Assembly: GCA_030018605.1 (NCBI GenBank)
Contig: JASEHP010000008.1
Span: 1-21,710 of the forward strand
Source: Thermodesulfovibrionales bacterium
Lineage (GTDB): Bacteria; Nitrospirota; Thermodesulfovibrionia; Thermodesulfovibrionales; UBA1546
Length of the DNA stretch: 21,710 nt
Reading direction: 5' to 3'
Part shown: positions 7,192 through 14,708 of the stretch, piece after piece
Layout: the number at the start of each line of letters is the position of its first letter
How positions within the stretch are numbered: position 1 is the stretch's first letter
Made by a program: the position numbers and the translations under genes
Notes under the pieces: model-generated
What the model was told of the DNA's origin: nothing
The model's input: the letters and a program-made list of their open reading frames with translations, nothing else
The model's database searches: none

Positions 7192-8220
7192 TCATCCTGC
7201 CTTATCCATTAACCCGTTAAGAATCTTCCATACCCTCTTGAATATTTCATTGACATCCTGAACGCCCGTAATATCTGTCCAGCGTATATCCTCTTCTTTA
7301 TTGAACCATGTAAACTGCCTCTTGGCATAACGCTTTGTATTCCGCTTAATGAGCCTTATCGCTTCTTCAAGCAGTATTTCTCCACTAAGATACATTGAAA
7401 TCTCCTTGTATCCTATTGCCTGCAGAGCGGTGAAGGGGCGAATCGGTGAATCGGTCGCCTCGGGCGACTCGCCGAGGAGAGTGAATGGGTGAATCGGTCG
7501 CCTCGGGCGACTCGCCGAGGAGAGCGAATGGGTGGATCGGTAAATGGCAATTAATTTTTTCACTTCATCAACAAGCCCATTTTCAATCATCTTATCAACA
7601 CGCCCTTCAATCATTTTATAAAGCTCCTTCCTGTTCCTTGTGATGCCAATCTTCATGAACTCGTATGGAAGCGGTCTTGTCGCTTTCTGCTGGAGTTCCG
7701 ACATGCCTTGTTTTGTCTTTAGGCAGACTTCAATTGCCCTTATGATGCGCCTTGTATCAGCAGGCATTATTTTTGATGCTGCCTCAGGATCAAGTTCCTG
7801 CAGATAACTATAAAGTGCGCCAGCCTGTCCTTCCTCAAGCGAAGTAAGTTCTTCTCTTAATTTCCAGTCAGCGGATGGACCGCTGAATATCCCTCTTGTC
7901 ATTGCCTTTATGTAAAGCCCTGTGCCACCGACAACTATGGGGATTTTCCCTTTTCTGTGAAGCGCCTCTATTACCGGCATAACATCTTCAATATATCTGC
8001 CTACGCTGTAAGATTCTGAAGGCTCAACAATGCCGATCATGTAGTGCTTCACTTCTTCTCTCTGCTTTTCTGAAGGCTTTGCAGTGCCGATATCCATTCC
8101 CTTGTAAATCTGCATTGAATCGCCGCTGATTACCTCCGTGCCCAACGCCTTTGCAAGAAGTATGGAAACCTCTGTCTTCCCCACGCCTGTCGGGCCTAAT
8201 AAAATGATTACTTTATTCAT
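7192..8220 (-). CDS. miaA: tRNA dimethylallyltransferase MiaA, with in-frame repeat insert
   Basis: Transfers the dimethylallyl group from DMAPP to N6 of A37 in tRNAs reading UNN codons. P-loop GPTGVGKT at 9-16, DSMQIYKGMDIGTAKP at 34-49 (D34 general base), VGGTGLYIKAM near 97-107, and the LQAIGYKE block near 266-273 are all present; the C-terminal KRNTKRYAKRQFTWF zone (292-306) is intact. I place the start at the ATG at 8218-8220, which forms an ATGA overlap with the rlmN stop and gives the canonical MNKVIILLGPTG start; an upstream in-frame start would add ten unrelated residues. About 37 residues (227-263) between the KKLI helix and the LQAIGYKE block are an insert encoded by tandem repeat DNA, so the 342-residue protein is longer than typical (about 300-316). 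The frame stays open throughout. Confidence 0.93.
   Translation of the reverse strand: MNKVIILLGPTGVGKTEVSILLAKALGTEVISGDSMQIYKGMDIGTAKPSEKQREEVKHYMIGIVEPSESYSVGRYIEDVMPVIEALHRKGKIPIVVGGTGLYIKAMTRGIFSGPSADWKLREELTSLEEGQAGALYSYLQELDPEAASKIMPADTRRIIRAIEVCLKTKQGMSELQQKATRPLPYEFMKIGITRNRKELYKMIEGRVDKMIENGLVDEVKKLIAIYRSTHSLSSASRPRRPIHPFTLLGESPEATDSPIRPFTALQAIGYKEISMYLSGEILLEEAIRLIKRNTKRYAKRQFTWFNKEEDIRWTDITGVQDVNEIFKRVWKILNGLMDKAG
7432..7542. repeat. Tandem 43-bp repeat inserted in miaA
   Basis: Two 43-bp units, 7448-7490 and 7491-7533, differ at one base. Partial units of GAATCGGT type flank them (7440-7447 and 7534-7541). Each unit holds a hairpin-prone GC-rich core, GTCGCCTCGGGCGAC. Two units make 86 bp, not a multiple of three, yet the total insert keeps the miaA frame. 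The region encodes a Pro/Ser/Arg-rich loop. Confidence 0.85.
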
Positions 8221-9308
8221 TTCCCATACCCTGCCCTCAACTGCCCGCACGCAGCTAAGATATCCTGCCCCTTGCTTTTTCTTATAAAAGTAAAAATCTT
8301 GCTTCCCATAAGAATCTCCTGAAACGCAAGGACTCTCTCATCAGAAGGTTGTTTAAACCTGCTGCCCCCAAAGGGATTAAAGGGAATAAGATTCACCTTT
8401 GAAGGAATTCCCTTGAGAAGCGTTACAAGCCTCTTTGCGTCAGCCAAAGAATCGTTCACACCTTCTATCATCACATACTCAAATGTTATCCTGTCTCTCG
8501 CCGGTAAATGAATCTTCCTGCACGCATCAAGTAAAACCCTGATTGGATATTTCTTGTTTACCGGCATAAGCCTGTTTCTTACATCATCTGTTGTCGCATT
8601 AAGCGAGATCGCAAGATTTATATGAGGCGCCCTTTTGTAAAGCTCTGCAATTTTAGGGGCAATCCCGCATGTGGAAAGCGTTATCCTCCTTTTTGAGAAT
8701 CCGAGAAGCTCTGTCATTCTCTTAATGGCCTCAATAACTTCATCAAGATTTAAAAGCGGCTCTCCCATTCCCATAAAAACAATATTGGTAATCCCCCCTG
8801 TGCCCCCCTTTAGCAAAGGGGGGTGAAAGGGGATTTTTGATTCTGAACTTTTAACTTTCAACTCTTCACTCTTAACTTTCATTACCGCTATTATCTGGTC
8901 AACAATCTCATGCGCCGTAAGATTTCTCTTAAACTCTATTCCCCCTGTAAGACAGAAACCGCATGACATTACACACCCGACTTGAGAGGAAATACAGAGC
9001 GTCTGACGGTCTTCATCAGGGATAAGTACGCTCTCTATTGACTCACCATCTTCTAAACCAAAGAGAAATTTCTCTGTTCCGTCTTTTGAGACCTGTCTTT
9101 TGAGCAGTTCAGGATTGCTTATATACGCTATATCTGAAAGCTTTTTCCTTAACTCTCTTGAAAATTCGGTGATATATTCTATTGACTCAGCTTTTTTTTC
9201 GTATACCCAGTGAAGTATCTGTTTTGCCCTGTAAGCCGGAAGCCCCTGCTTTTTTACAAACTCTTCCATTTCAGTTTTACTCAATGCCTTAAGATTGATT
9301 TTTGACAT
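8217..9308 (-). CDS. rlmN: Dual-specificity 23S rRNA/tRNA methyltransferase RlmN, with in-frame repeat insert
   Basis: Radical SAM enzyme that makes 2-methyladenosine at A2503 of 23S rRNA and A37 of certain tRNAs. The [4Fe-4S] cysteines are C112, C116 and C119 (CxxxCxxC), with conserved C105 before them and the catalytic C354 in AACGQL near the C-terminus. GMGEPLLN at 180-187 and the LNATTDDVRN stretch (237-246) are family hallmarks. Residues about 145-172, between the AVMK helix and ITNIVFMGMGEP, are an insert encoded by hairpin repeat DNA (8793-8876). Length is 363 residues. The ATG (9306-9308) lies 5 nt after a TATAAT box with no Shine-Dalgarno, so the message may be leaderless. Its stop overlaps the miaA ATG (ATGA), coupling two A37-modifying enzymes. 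Confidence 0.95.
   Translation of the reverse strand: MSKINLKALSKTEMEEFVKKQGLPAYRAKQILHWVYEKKAESIEYITEFSRELRKKLSDIAYISNPELLKRQVSKDGTEKFLFGLEDGESIESVLIPDEDRQTLCISSQVGCVMSCGFCLTGGIEFKRNLTAHEIVDQIIAVMKVKSEELKVKSSESKIPFHPPLLKGGTGGITNIVFMGMGEPLLNLDEVIEAIKRMTELLGFSKRRITLSTCGIAPKIAELYKRAPHINLAISLNATTDDVRNRLMPVNKKYPIRVLLDACRKIHLPARDRITFEYVMIEGVNDSLADAKRLVTLLKGIPSKVNLIPFNPFGGSRFKQPSDERVLAFQEILMGSKIFTFIRKSKGQDILAACGQLRAGYGK
8790..8880. repeat. Hairpin plus word-run element inserted in rlmN
   Basis: Two parts are visible. First, CCCCCCTTT (8803-8811) and AAAGGGGGG (8815-8823) form a 9-bp stem with a 3-nt loop, and AATCCCC/GGGGATT (8790-8796, 8829-8835) extend it. Second, 8847-8880 is a run of AACTTTYAACT-like words. 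The block keeps the rlmN frame and encodes a Lys/Glu/Ser run followed by PPLLKGGTGG. C-run/G-run hairpins of this type are common intergenic repeats in this group of bacteria, from general recollection. Confidence 0.8.
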
Positions 9309-9313
9309 GTTTA

Positions 9314-9319
9314 ATTATA
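9314..9319 (-). promoter_or_regulatory. -10 box of rlmN-miaA, probably leaderless
   Basis: On the minus strand TATAAT is followed by TAAAC and then the rlmN ATG, so the transcript would begin at about the start codon. No good -35 is seen. The outer arm of the long palindrome at 9329-9544 begins about 10 bp upstream, so that element sets the upstream context of this promoter. Confidence 0.5.
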
Positions 9320-9328
9320 GCTTGTATA

Positions 9329-9544
9329 TAGCAGAAGATATACCATTGAACGATATCATAAAAATTCTGGGGCACCAATCTTAGCGAAGTGAGCGGGTCG
9401 GTATGACCGAATTTACACTGTTTGAGGCTGTCAGACCTCGGCTGATTCGCTGAGGCGAAAAAGCCGAGTTTGTAAATTCGAGCGAACAAGCTTTAGATGG
9501 GTCAGAATTTTCATGCAGGTAGTGAGAAGGTGTATCTTCTGCTA
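9329..9544. repeat. Long imperfect palindrome (family A, copy 2) upstream of rlmN
   Basis: Outer arms 9329-9344 and 9529-9544 match in 15 of 16 positions. AAAATTCT (9361-9368) pairs with AGAATTTT (9504-9511) at nearly equal spacing, CGAATTTACA (9408-9417) pairs perfectly with 9471-9480, and CTCGGCT (9437-9443) pairs with AGCCGAG (9462-9468). The core borders, TCTTAGCGAAGTGAGCG (9379-9395) and AGCGAACAAGCTTTAGA (9481-9497), correspond to 4962-4979 and 5038-5055 of copy 1. It fills the divergent spacer between rlmN and the Fe-S scaffold gene, which otherwise holds only promoter-like sequence. Confidence 0.75.
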
Positions 9545-9643
9545 ATATCATCAAAAGGTTGCTTTTTGGGTCTTTTTTGCTTTATTCTTAAAGATACGGT
9601 TCTACAAAAAAATTCCAAGAGAACCTGACTAAGGAGGTTTATT

Positions 9644-9964
9644 GTGATAACAATAACAGACACAGCCGCTGAAAAGGCAAAAGAGATACTTGCAACAGAA
9701 GGCAAGGCCGGCTGGGGGCTTCGTGTATATGCTGCCGGAGGCGGATGCTGCGGTCCATCTTACGGGATGGATATAGATGAAAAGCCGGGAGACAACGACG
9801 ACATCGTGGAGAAAAACGGGCTTAAGGTCTTCGTTGACAAAGACACTTCAAAAAAACTTGAAGGCATGAACATTGATTTCATGGATGACGGTGAAAGACA
9901 GGGCTTTGTCATCACAGGCGGGAGCGCTCCGTCATGCAGCTCCGGCTGCTCAAGCTGCGAATGA
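9644..9964 (+). CDS. A-type iron-sulfur carrier-like protein (HesB/IscA family)
   Basis: A 106-residue HesB/IscA-like protein, thought to carry or assemble Fe-S clusters for client proteins. It begins with the family-typical ITITDTAAEKAKEIL. Cysteines sit at C35/C36 (GGGCCGPSYGM) and in a C-terminal tail at C98, C102 and C105. Classical IscA has C35, C99 and C101 in a CGCG tail; here the tail is CSSGCSSCE, so ligand spacing differs, as in the CGPSYG variants seen in anaerobes. The start is GTG at 9644, chosen for the strong AAGGAGG at 9631-9637 with 6-nt spacing. No isc/suf genes are nearby; hemB follows after 88 nt of repeat-bearing spacer. Clients could include the many cluster proteins of the window, which is inference. 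Confidence 0.85.
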   Translation: MITITDTAAEKAKEILATEGKAGWGLRVYAAGGGCCGPSYGMDIDEKPGDNDDIVEKNGLKVFVDKDTSKKLEGMNIDFMDDGERQGFVITGGSAPSCSSGCSSCE

Positions 9965-9978
9965 GAATAGGTCATCAA

Positions 9979-10038
9979 GTTTATGGAGTTTTTAGGGTTT
10001 GTTGGGTTAACTCTATAAACTCAATGAGCCCAATAAAC
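9979..10038. repeat. Word-run hairpin between the HesB-like gene and hemB
   Basis: GTTTATGGAGTT (9979-9990) pairs with AACTCTATAAAC (10009-10020), 11 Watson-Crick pairs plus one G-U. The whole spacer is made of GTTTATTG-, GGGTT- and GAGTT-like words and their complements, continuing to GAGCCCAATAAAC at 10026-10038. No T-run follows. It looks like a repeat element rather than a terminator. Confidence 0.55.
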
Positions 10039-10052
10039 TAATAAACAAAGAA

Positions 10053-11024
10053 ATGTTTCCGATACACAGGCCGCGAAGGATAAGAAAAAACGAAATCATC
10101 AGGAAGATGGTGAGGGAAACCTCGCTCTCTCCTGATGATTTTATATATCCTCTCTTTGTTACCTTTGGCAAGAACACCCGCAAGGAAATAAAATCAATGC
10201 CGGGATGCTATCAGGAATCGGCTGATAATATCGTAAAACATGCAAAAGAGGTCTATTCCCTCGGCATACCTGCGGTAATACTTTTCGGGATTCCTGAACA
10301 TAAAGACGAAACAGGGTCAGGCGCTTATGACCCCAAGGGAGTCGTGCAGAATGCTATCAAAGCGATAAAAAATAAAGTCCCCGAACTTTATGTAATTACG
10401 GATGTCTGTATGTGCGAATACACAACTCACGGCCACTGCGGAATAATAAAAAAAGGCGACGTAATGAATGACCCCACATTAAATCTTCTTGCAAAAGAAG
10501 CGGTTTCTCATGCAAAGGCAGGCGCGGACATGGTTGCGCCTTCCGATATGATGGATGGAAGGGTAAGGGCAATAAGAATTGCGCTTGACTCAGAAGGATT
10601 CTCAGAGGTGCCAATCATGAGTTATGCTGCAAAATATGCGTCCGCATTTTACGGGCCTTTCAGGGATGCTGCTGAATCAACGCCACAGTTTGGCGACAGG
10701 CGTTCGTATCAGATGGATCCGGCAAACAGAAGAGAGGCGTTAAAAGAGGTTCGCCTTGATATTGAAGAAGGCGCTGATATTGTGATGGTAAAACCTGCGA
10801 TGACTTATCTTGATATTATCTTGGATGTAAGAAACGCGTTTGATATTCCTGTTGCGGCATATAACGTAAGCGGCGAATACTCTTTGATTAAGGCTGGCGC
10901 TAAACTCGGATGGATTGATGAAAAACTGCTGATGATGGAAGTCCTCACATCAATAAAACGCGCCGGCGCTGACCTTATCCTCACCTACTTCGCCAAAGAA
11001 GCCGCAAAGATACTGAATAAGTAG
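10053..11024 (+). CDS. hemB: Delta-aminolevulinic acid dehydratase (porphobilinogen synthase)
   Basis: Condenses two 5-aminolevulinate molecules to porphobilinogen, the first common step of tetrapyrrole synthesis (heme, siroheme, cobalamin). The 323-residue length is standard. Zinc-site cysteines C119, C121 and C129 lie in DVCMCEYTTHGHCG, so this is the zinc-dependent form. The two active-site lysines are K194 in SYAAKYAS and K247 (Schiff base) in VMVKPAMTYLD. APSDMMDGRV (162-171) and FRDAAES (203-209) are typical. The ATG at 10053 gives the normal start FPIHRPRR; no clear Shine-Dalgarno is visible, only an AAAG stretch. No other hem gene is adjacent. Confidence 0.97.
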   Translation: MFPIHRPRRIRKNEIIRKMVRETSLSPDDFIYPLFVTFGKNTRKEIKSMPGCYQESADNIVKHAKEVYSLGIPAVILFGIPEHKDETGSGAYDPKGVVQNAIKAIKNKVPELYVITDVCMCEYTTHGHCGIIKKGDVMNDPTLNLLAKEAVSHAKAGADMVAPSDMMDGRVRAIRIALDSEGFSEVPIMSYAAKYASAFYGPFRDAAESTPQFGDRRSYQMDPANRREALKEVRLDIEEGADIVMVKPAMTYLDIILDVRNAFDIPVAAYNVSGEYSLIKAGAKLGWIDEKLLMMEVLTSIKRAGADLILTYFAKEAAKILNK

Positions 11025-11028
11025 TTCC

Positions 11029-11096
11029 GCTCTTAAAGAAATGCGGAAAGTATTCCTATCTTTCTAAAAAATTCGCCGCATTAAACAAAAAAGAGC
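11029..11096. repeat. Interrupted inverted repeat after hemB
   Basis: GCTCTT (11029-11034) pairs with AAGAGC (11091-11096) and AATGCGG (11040-11046) pairs with CCGCATT (11076-11082), with unequal internal loops. No T-run follows on the plus strand, so it is at best an unusual terminator for hemB. Confidence 0.4.
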
Positions 11097-11142
11097 AAAG
11101 GCAGTGAAGTGCCACAGTGAAAAAACTTAAAGTAATAATGGG

Positions 11143-11171
11143 TTGACAAATTTATCACATGCCTGTAATAT
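11143..11171 (+). promoter_or_regulatory. Sigma70-type promoter of the methyltransferase gene, leaderless
   Basis: TTGACA (11143-11148), a 17-nt spacer and TAATAT (11166-11171) make a near-consensus promoter. The ATG at 11178 lies 6 nt after the -10 box, exactly where transcription should start, and no Shine-Dalgarno precedes it. A leaderless mRNA is the simplest reading. Confidence 0.7.
11144..11157. promoter_or_regulatory. Candidate operator over the -35 box
   Basis: TGACAAATTTATCA is a near-perfect dyad (12 of 14 positions symmetric) overlapping the -35 element. Since the gene product starts with an XRE-type helix-turn-helix, self-repression through this site is plausible. The link is inferred. 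Confidence 0.4.
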
Positions 11172-11177
11172 TATTTC

Positions 11178-13655
11178 ATGACTTTTGGTCGGCGAATTAA
11201 AGAACTGCGTAGTTCGCTTGGAATTTCTCTAAAATCCTTGTCCGCTCGACTTAAGATTGACAGAGCCTATCTCTCCAGAGTCGAAGCTGGAAAAGTTCCT
11301 CCCTCTGACGGATTAATCAGCAGACTCGCGGATGTTCTTGATTATGACAGAGATGAACTATTCCTTCTTGCAGGACGGATATCTGAGTCCCTTATGAAAG
11401 AGATTTACAAAAATCCAGGGGAAATAGCAAAAAGGATAAAGATGCCGCCTGTTGATTGTGTTGCTGAACCATTGGTTTCGTACGGCAGGACATTGATAAC
11501 GTCTGGTGACAGAACAATAGAAGACGGTTTTCCGTTTGAATTCATCAGCGACATAGCTGAACTGGAAAGCTACAGGAAAGAGGTAACCCGCCCAATTTAT
11601 CATATACATAAATGGTGGGCTCAGAGGCTGGGCTCGGTATTCAGGAGTATATTGATAAGTGCTGCAGCGCCTAAAGGCTCTAACATCAAAGAGATGTTCT
11701 ATCAGCCTGTCCGCCTAACAGGTATGACTGTTTTTGACCCATTTATGGGCAGCGGGACAACGATAGGAGAGGCATTGAAATTAGGATGCAGGGTTATCGG
11801 AAGGGATATAAATCCCGTCTCATATTTTATAGTTAAAAATGCCCTGAATAAATATTCAAGAAAACAAGTACCGGAGACATTCGCAGAGATAGAAAAGGAT
11901 GTTTCTGAAAATTTGAAACATTACTATAAAACAAAGGATGCGAACAATCAATTACATGACGTCCTGTATTATTTCTGGGTAAAGACACTCCCCTGTCCGA
12001 AATGCCGGAAGACCGTTGATCTTTTTTCATCATATATTTTTTCACGCCACGCTTATCCATTAAAAAACCCTGAGGCAAAGGCAGTCTGTCCTTATTGCGG
12101 ACAGATAAACACTTGCAGGTATGATTCAGAGAATCTGAGGTGCAAGCACTGCAAGCATTTATTCAAGCCTCAGAATGGCCCTGTTAATGCTGCAAATGCC
12201 GTATGCCCTCATTGTTCAGAAAGATTTTCCATAGCAAAAACAGCAAAGATGTCAGGGGAGCCTCCTTCGCACAGAATGTATGCAAAGCTTGTTCTTAAAG
12301 ATAGCGGAATAAAGGATTATCAAGCAATCGATAAGTTTGACGAAACCCTATATTTAAAGGCATCGAAAGAATTAGCCAAAAGGAAAAATCCCTATCCATT
12401 TGTACAAATAGAGCCTGGCTATAATACAAACCAGATTTTGAATTATAACTACAAATATTGGCATCAAATGTTCAACGATAGACAGCTTCTTTGCCTGTCT
12501 GTCCTTGCTGAAAGAATAAGGGGAATAAAAGACGATTCTATGCGCTCATTATTTGCCTGTCTGTTCTCAGGTTGTCTGGAGTTTAACAATATGTTTGCCT
12601 CATTCAAAGGAGAGGGAACAGGTGCAGTAAGGCATATGTTTTCACATCATATTTTAAAACCTGAGAGAACTCCACTGGAGGCTAACCTTTGGGGGACACC
12701 CAAAAGTTCCGGCTCTTTCTCCACATTATTTAAGAGCAGACTCCTAAGATCTCTCGATTACCGTCAAAATCCTTTTGAATCGAGAGCAGAAAGGGTAGAT
12801 AAAAAATTGACAGGGAGCAAGGTTTTCGGTTTGAGCTGTTCATTGGGCACATCCATTGCAAAATCCTTTAAAGAATTTGATGAAAAAAATATGAATACTT
12901 ATCTGTCATGTGGTAACTCTTCCTTATTCGACCTTCCTGATCGCAGTGTCGACCTTGTGGTGACGGACCCGCCGTTTTTCGATAATGTCCATTATTCTGA
13001 ATTAGCCGATTTTTTTTATGTATGGATTAGACATATTTTGGGAGAGAGAGGTATTTTCAGAGCGTCAACTACAAGAGCAGCAGACGAGGTACAGCATATA
13101 GACCCGCAAATATTCTCAAATAAGCTATCCAGCGTATTCAGAGAATGCAACAGAATTTTGAGACCTGAAGGACTGTTGATATTTACTTATCACCACTCAA
13201 GGCATGAAGGCTGGATATCAATTTTAGAAGCTATTGTGGAAAGCGGCTTTGTTCTGACCATTACCCATCCTGTTAAGTCAGAAATGTCGGTTGCCACGCC
13301 GAAACAACAGGCAAAAGAGCCTATAGATTTAGATATTATTTTGGTATGCCGTAAGCGAAGCGAGTGGCAATTGATGGACTCCATAGAGATAGATCTCTGG
13401 AACAATGCTAAAGATGCTGCAAAAGACCAGATTATCCGTTTTAACAGAGCAGGAAGACATCTGAGCCGAAATGACATACGTGTTGTTCTTATGGGGCAGA
13501 TAGTGAGTCGAATATCTCAAATTAAAGAATTGAAATTGATGAAGATACTATTGACCGATTTTGAGAACCAGATCGAGGATGATATTAATCTATTATACAA
13601 TCAGCAAGATATGAAAGATGCCAGATATCCCAACACCCAAATATCAATTTTCTGA
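11178..13655 (+). CDS. DNA methyltransferase with N-terminal XRE HTH and Zn-ribbons
   Basis: An 825-residue fusion. Residues 4-65 are a Cro/C1-type helix-turn-helix (GRRIKELRSSLGISLKSLSA...). A YHIHKWW...RLGSVFR block near 138-156 resembles the N-terminal DUF1156/COG1743 segment of Zn-ribbon adenine methylases. Motif I is DPFMGSGTT at 187-195, the SAM-binding loop. Eight cysteines in four CxxC pairs (273/276, 304/307, 322/325, 343/346) would make two zinc ribbons. The catalytic motif IV is DPPF at 597-600. The order motif I, long insert, motif IV fits an alpha-like amino-methyltransferase; adenine-N6 is more likely than cytosine-N4, but not certain. The HTH may let the enzyme repress its own promoter, as known for some fused type II methyltransferases. 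The ATG follows the -10 box directly. The adjacent convergent gene is a likely nuclease partner. Confidence 0.85.
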   Translation: MTFGRRIKELRSSLGISLKSLSARLKIDRAYLSRVEAGKVPPSDGLISRLADVLDYDRDELFLLAGRISESLMKEIYKNPGEIAKRIKMPPVDCVAEPLVSYGRTLITSGDRTIEDGFPFEFISDIAELESYRKEVTRPIYHIHKWWAQRLGSVFRSILISAAAPKGSNIKEMFYQPVRLTGMTVFDPFMGSGTTIGEALKLGCRVIGRDINPVSYFIVKNALNKYSRKQVPETFAEIEKDVSENLKHYYKTKDANNQLHDVLYYFWVKTLPCPKCRKTVDLFSSYIFSRHAYPLKNPEAKAVCPYCGQINTCRYDSENLRCKHCKHLFKPQNGPVNAANAVCPHCSERFSIAKTAKMSGEPPSHRMYAKLVLKDSGIKDYQAIDKFDETLYLKASKELAKRKNPYPFVQIEPGYNTNQILNYNYKYWHQMFNDRQLLCLSVLAERIRGIKDDSMRSLFACLFSGCLEFNNMFASFKGEGTGAVRHMFSHHILKPERTPLEANLWGTPKSSGSFSTLFKSRLLRSLDYRQNPFESRAERVDKKLTGSKVFGLSCSLGTSIAKSFKEFDEKNMNTYLSCGNSSLFDLPDRSVDLVVTDPPFFDNVHYSELADFFYVWIRHILGERGIFRASTTRAADEVQHIDPQIFSNKLSSVFRECNRILRPEGLLIFTYHHSRHEGWISILEAIVESGFVLTITHPVKSEMSVATPKQQAKEPIDLDIILVCRKRSEWQLMDSIEIDLWNNAKDAAKDQIIRFNRAGRHLSRNDIRVVLMGQIVSRISQIKELKLMKILLTDFENQIEDDINLLYNQQDMKDARYPNTQISIF

Positions 13656-13663
13656 TCTATCTT

Positions 13664-14566
13664 CTATTTTGATAGCATGAAGTCGAGTCTGAATTTTCCA
13701 CGGGGTTGCGTCTTTGTTTTACGTTTAGGCATTGGGAAAGGGTCAACTAAGGTGGACGTCTTCCAATCTTTTGGAATATCTTTATCAAATCGATAGCAAT
13801 AAAATTCATTAATCTTACCTTCCGATATAGAGCGTCGCAGAATATTTGACAGCGATAGGTTTTTGTAACGTTTATTGAGACTTTTATCAGGATGAATAAG
13901 AGTGATTTTACGATCCATCTCTTTAGCGCCTAATGGATTGGCAAATACCAGCATGGGACGCTGCCGGTTAAAGGCGTCTTTATATGTTCCTATGCCTATC
14001 TGTTTTGTCCTTTCACCGACAATAGAGAGATAGAAATCAAAATCCTGATTCAATACATTGCCGTCACAAAGCGTAAGCGCCGTCAACCTGAAATAGCCTT
14101 TTCTGCGCAAATCAGGCTCCTGACAAATGAAAAGATAAAAGCCGCGTACATTAAGAGGCCGATTGGCCGAATCATAGATACGAACAGTCCCGCATGGGGG
14201 TGTAGTGTTATAATCCAGCCCTGATTCTCTCGCAATTTTTCCGCTTTTAGCTCGTTCCAGTTTTTTAACTTCGACAGCGACTATCCTCGATAAATCGTCT
14301 TGAAGCTGTTGCGGGTTGGATTCCTTGCAGATTGAAGTGCGAAGAACCACAATATCAGGGGTGATAAGAGGCCCAGGAGCTTTTAAGCAGCTTGAGTTAT
14401 TGGGCAACTCTCTTTTTAGAATCTCGCTTATATATTCATCAAGCGGGTCATCTTGTGTGTTCCTCTTATGGCGCAAAGGAAAGGATACAGGATTCCCTTT
14501 TGCGTCAAAGAAATTATTCCTTAACAGCAGAAATGTTTCGACAGTTAAATCTGTTTTCATCAACAT
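13664..14566 (-). CDS. Putative restriction endonuclease (PD-(D/E)XK type)
   Basis: I do not recognise a named family, but the 300-residue protein has a plausible PD-(D/E)XK nuclease core: PD at 70-71 at the start of a hydrophobic strand (DIVVLR) and EVK at 99-101 in AVEVKKLE. A distinctive YNTTPPCGTVRIY block (119-131) follows. The C-terminal third is basic. It converges with the methyltransferase gene with 8 nt between the stops, the layout of many type II restriction-modification pairs, so I infer it cuts the sequence that the neighbour methylates. Transcription would start near 14590-14600, where minus-strand TATGAT/TATACT boxes occur but no good -35. Two in-frame ATGs (14566, 14560) compete; both lack a strong Shine-Dalgarno. 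An alternative is another nuclease-like defence protein. Confidence 0.65.
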   Translation of the reverse strand: MLMKTDLTVETFLLLRNNFFDAKGNPVSFPLRHKRNTQDDPLDEYISEILKRELPNNSSCLKAPGPLITPDIVVLRTSICKESNPQQLQDDLSRIVAVEVKKLERAKSGKIARESGLDYNTTPPCGTVRIYDSANRPLNVRGFYLFICQEPDLRRKGYFRLTALTLCDGNVLNQDFDFYLSIVGERTKQIGIGTYKDAFNRQRPMLVFANPLGAKEMDRKITLIHPDKSLNKRYKNLSLSNILRRSISEGKINEFYCYRFDKDIPKDWKTSTLVDPFPMPKRKTKTQPRGKFRLDFMLSK

Positions 14567-14708
14567 GACATACCTGACTGATTTTTATGGAGTATATCAT
14601 AACAGAAGATAAAGTGGCTTGTATAATTGCAAGTCCAGCCGTCGCTTGTAGCTAAGAAAGAGCAGAAGTTCCATAGTACAAAAGTACAACAGAGATGATT
14701 GATAGCCA

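Noticed and set aside
7448..7533. Short CRISPR-like array
   Set aside because: The two 43-bp units are directly adjacent without spacers and lie within the miaA reading frame; no cas genes are present.
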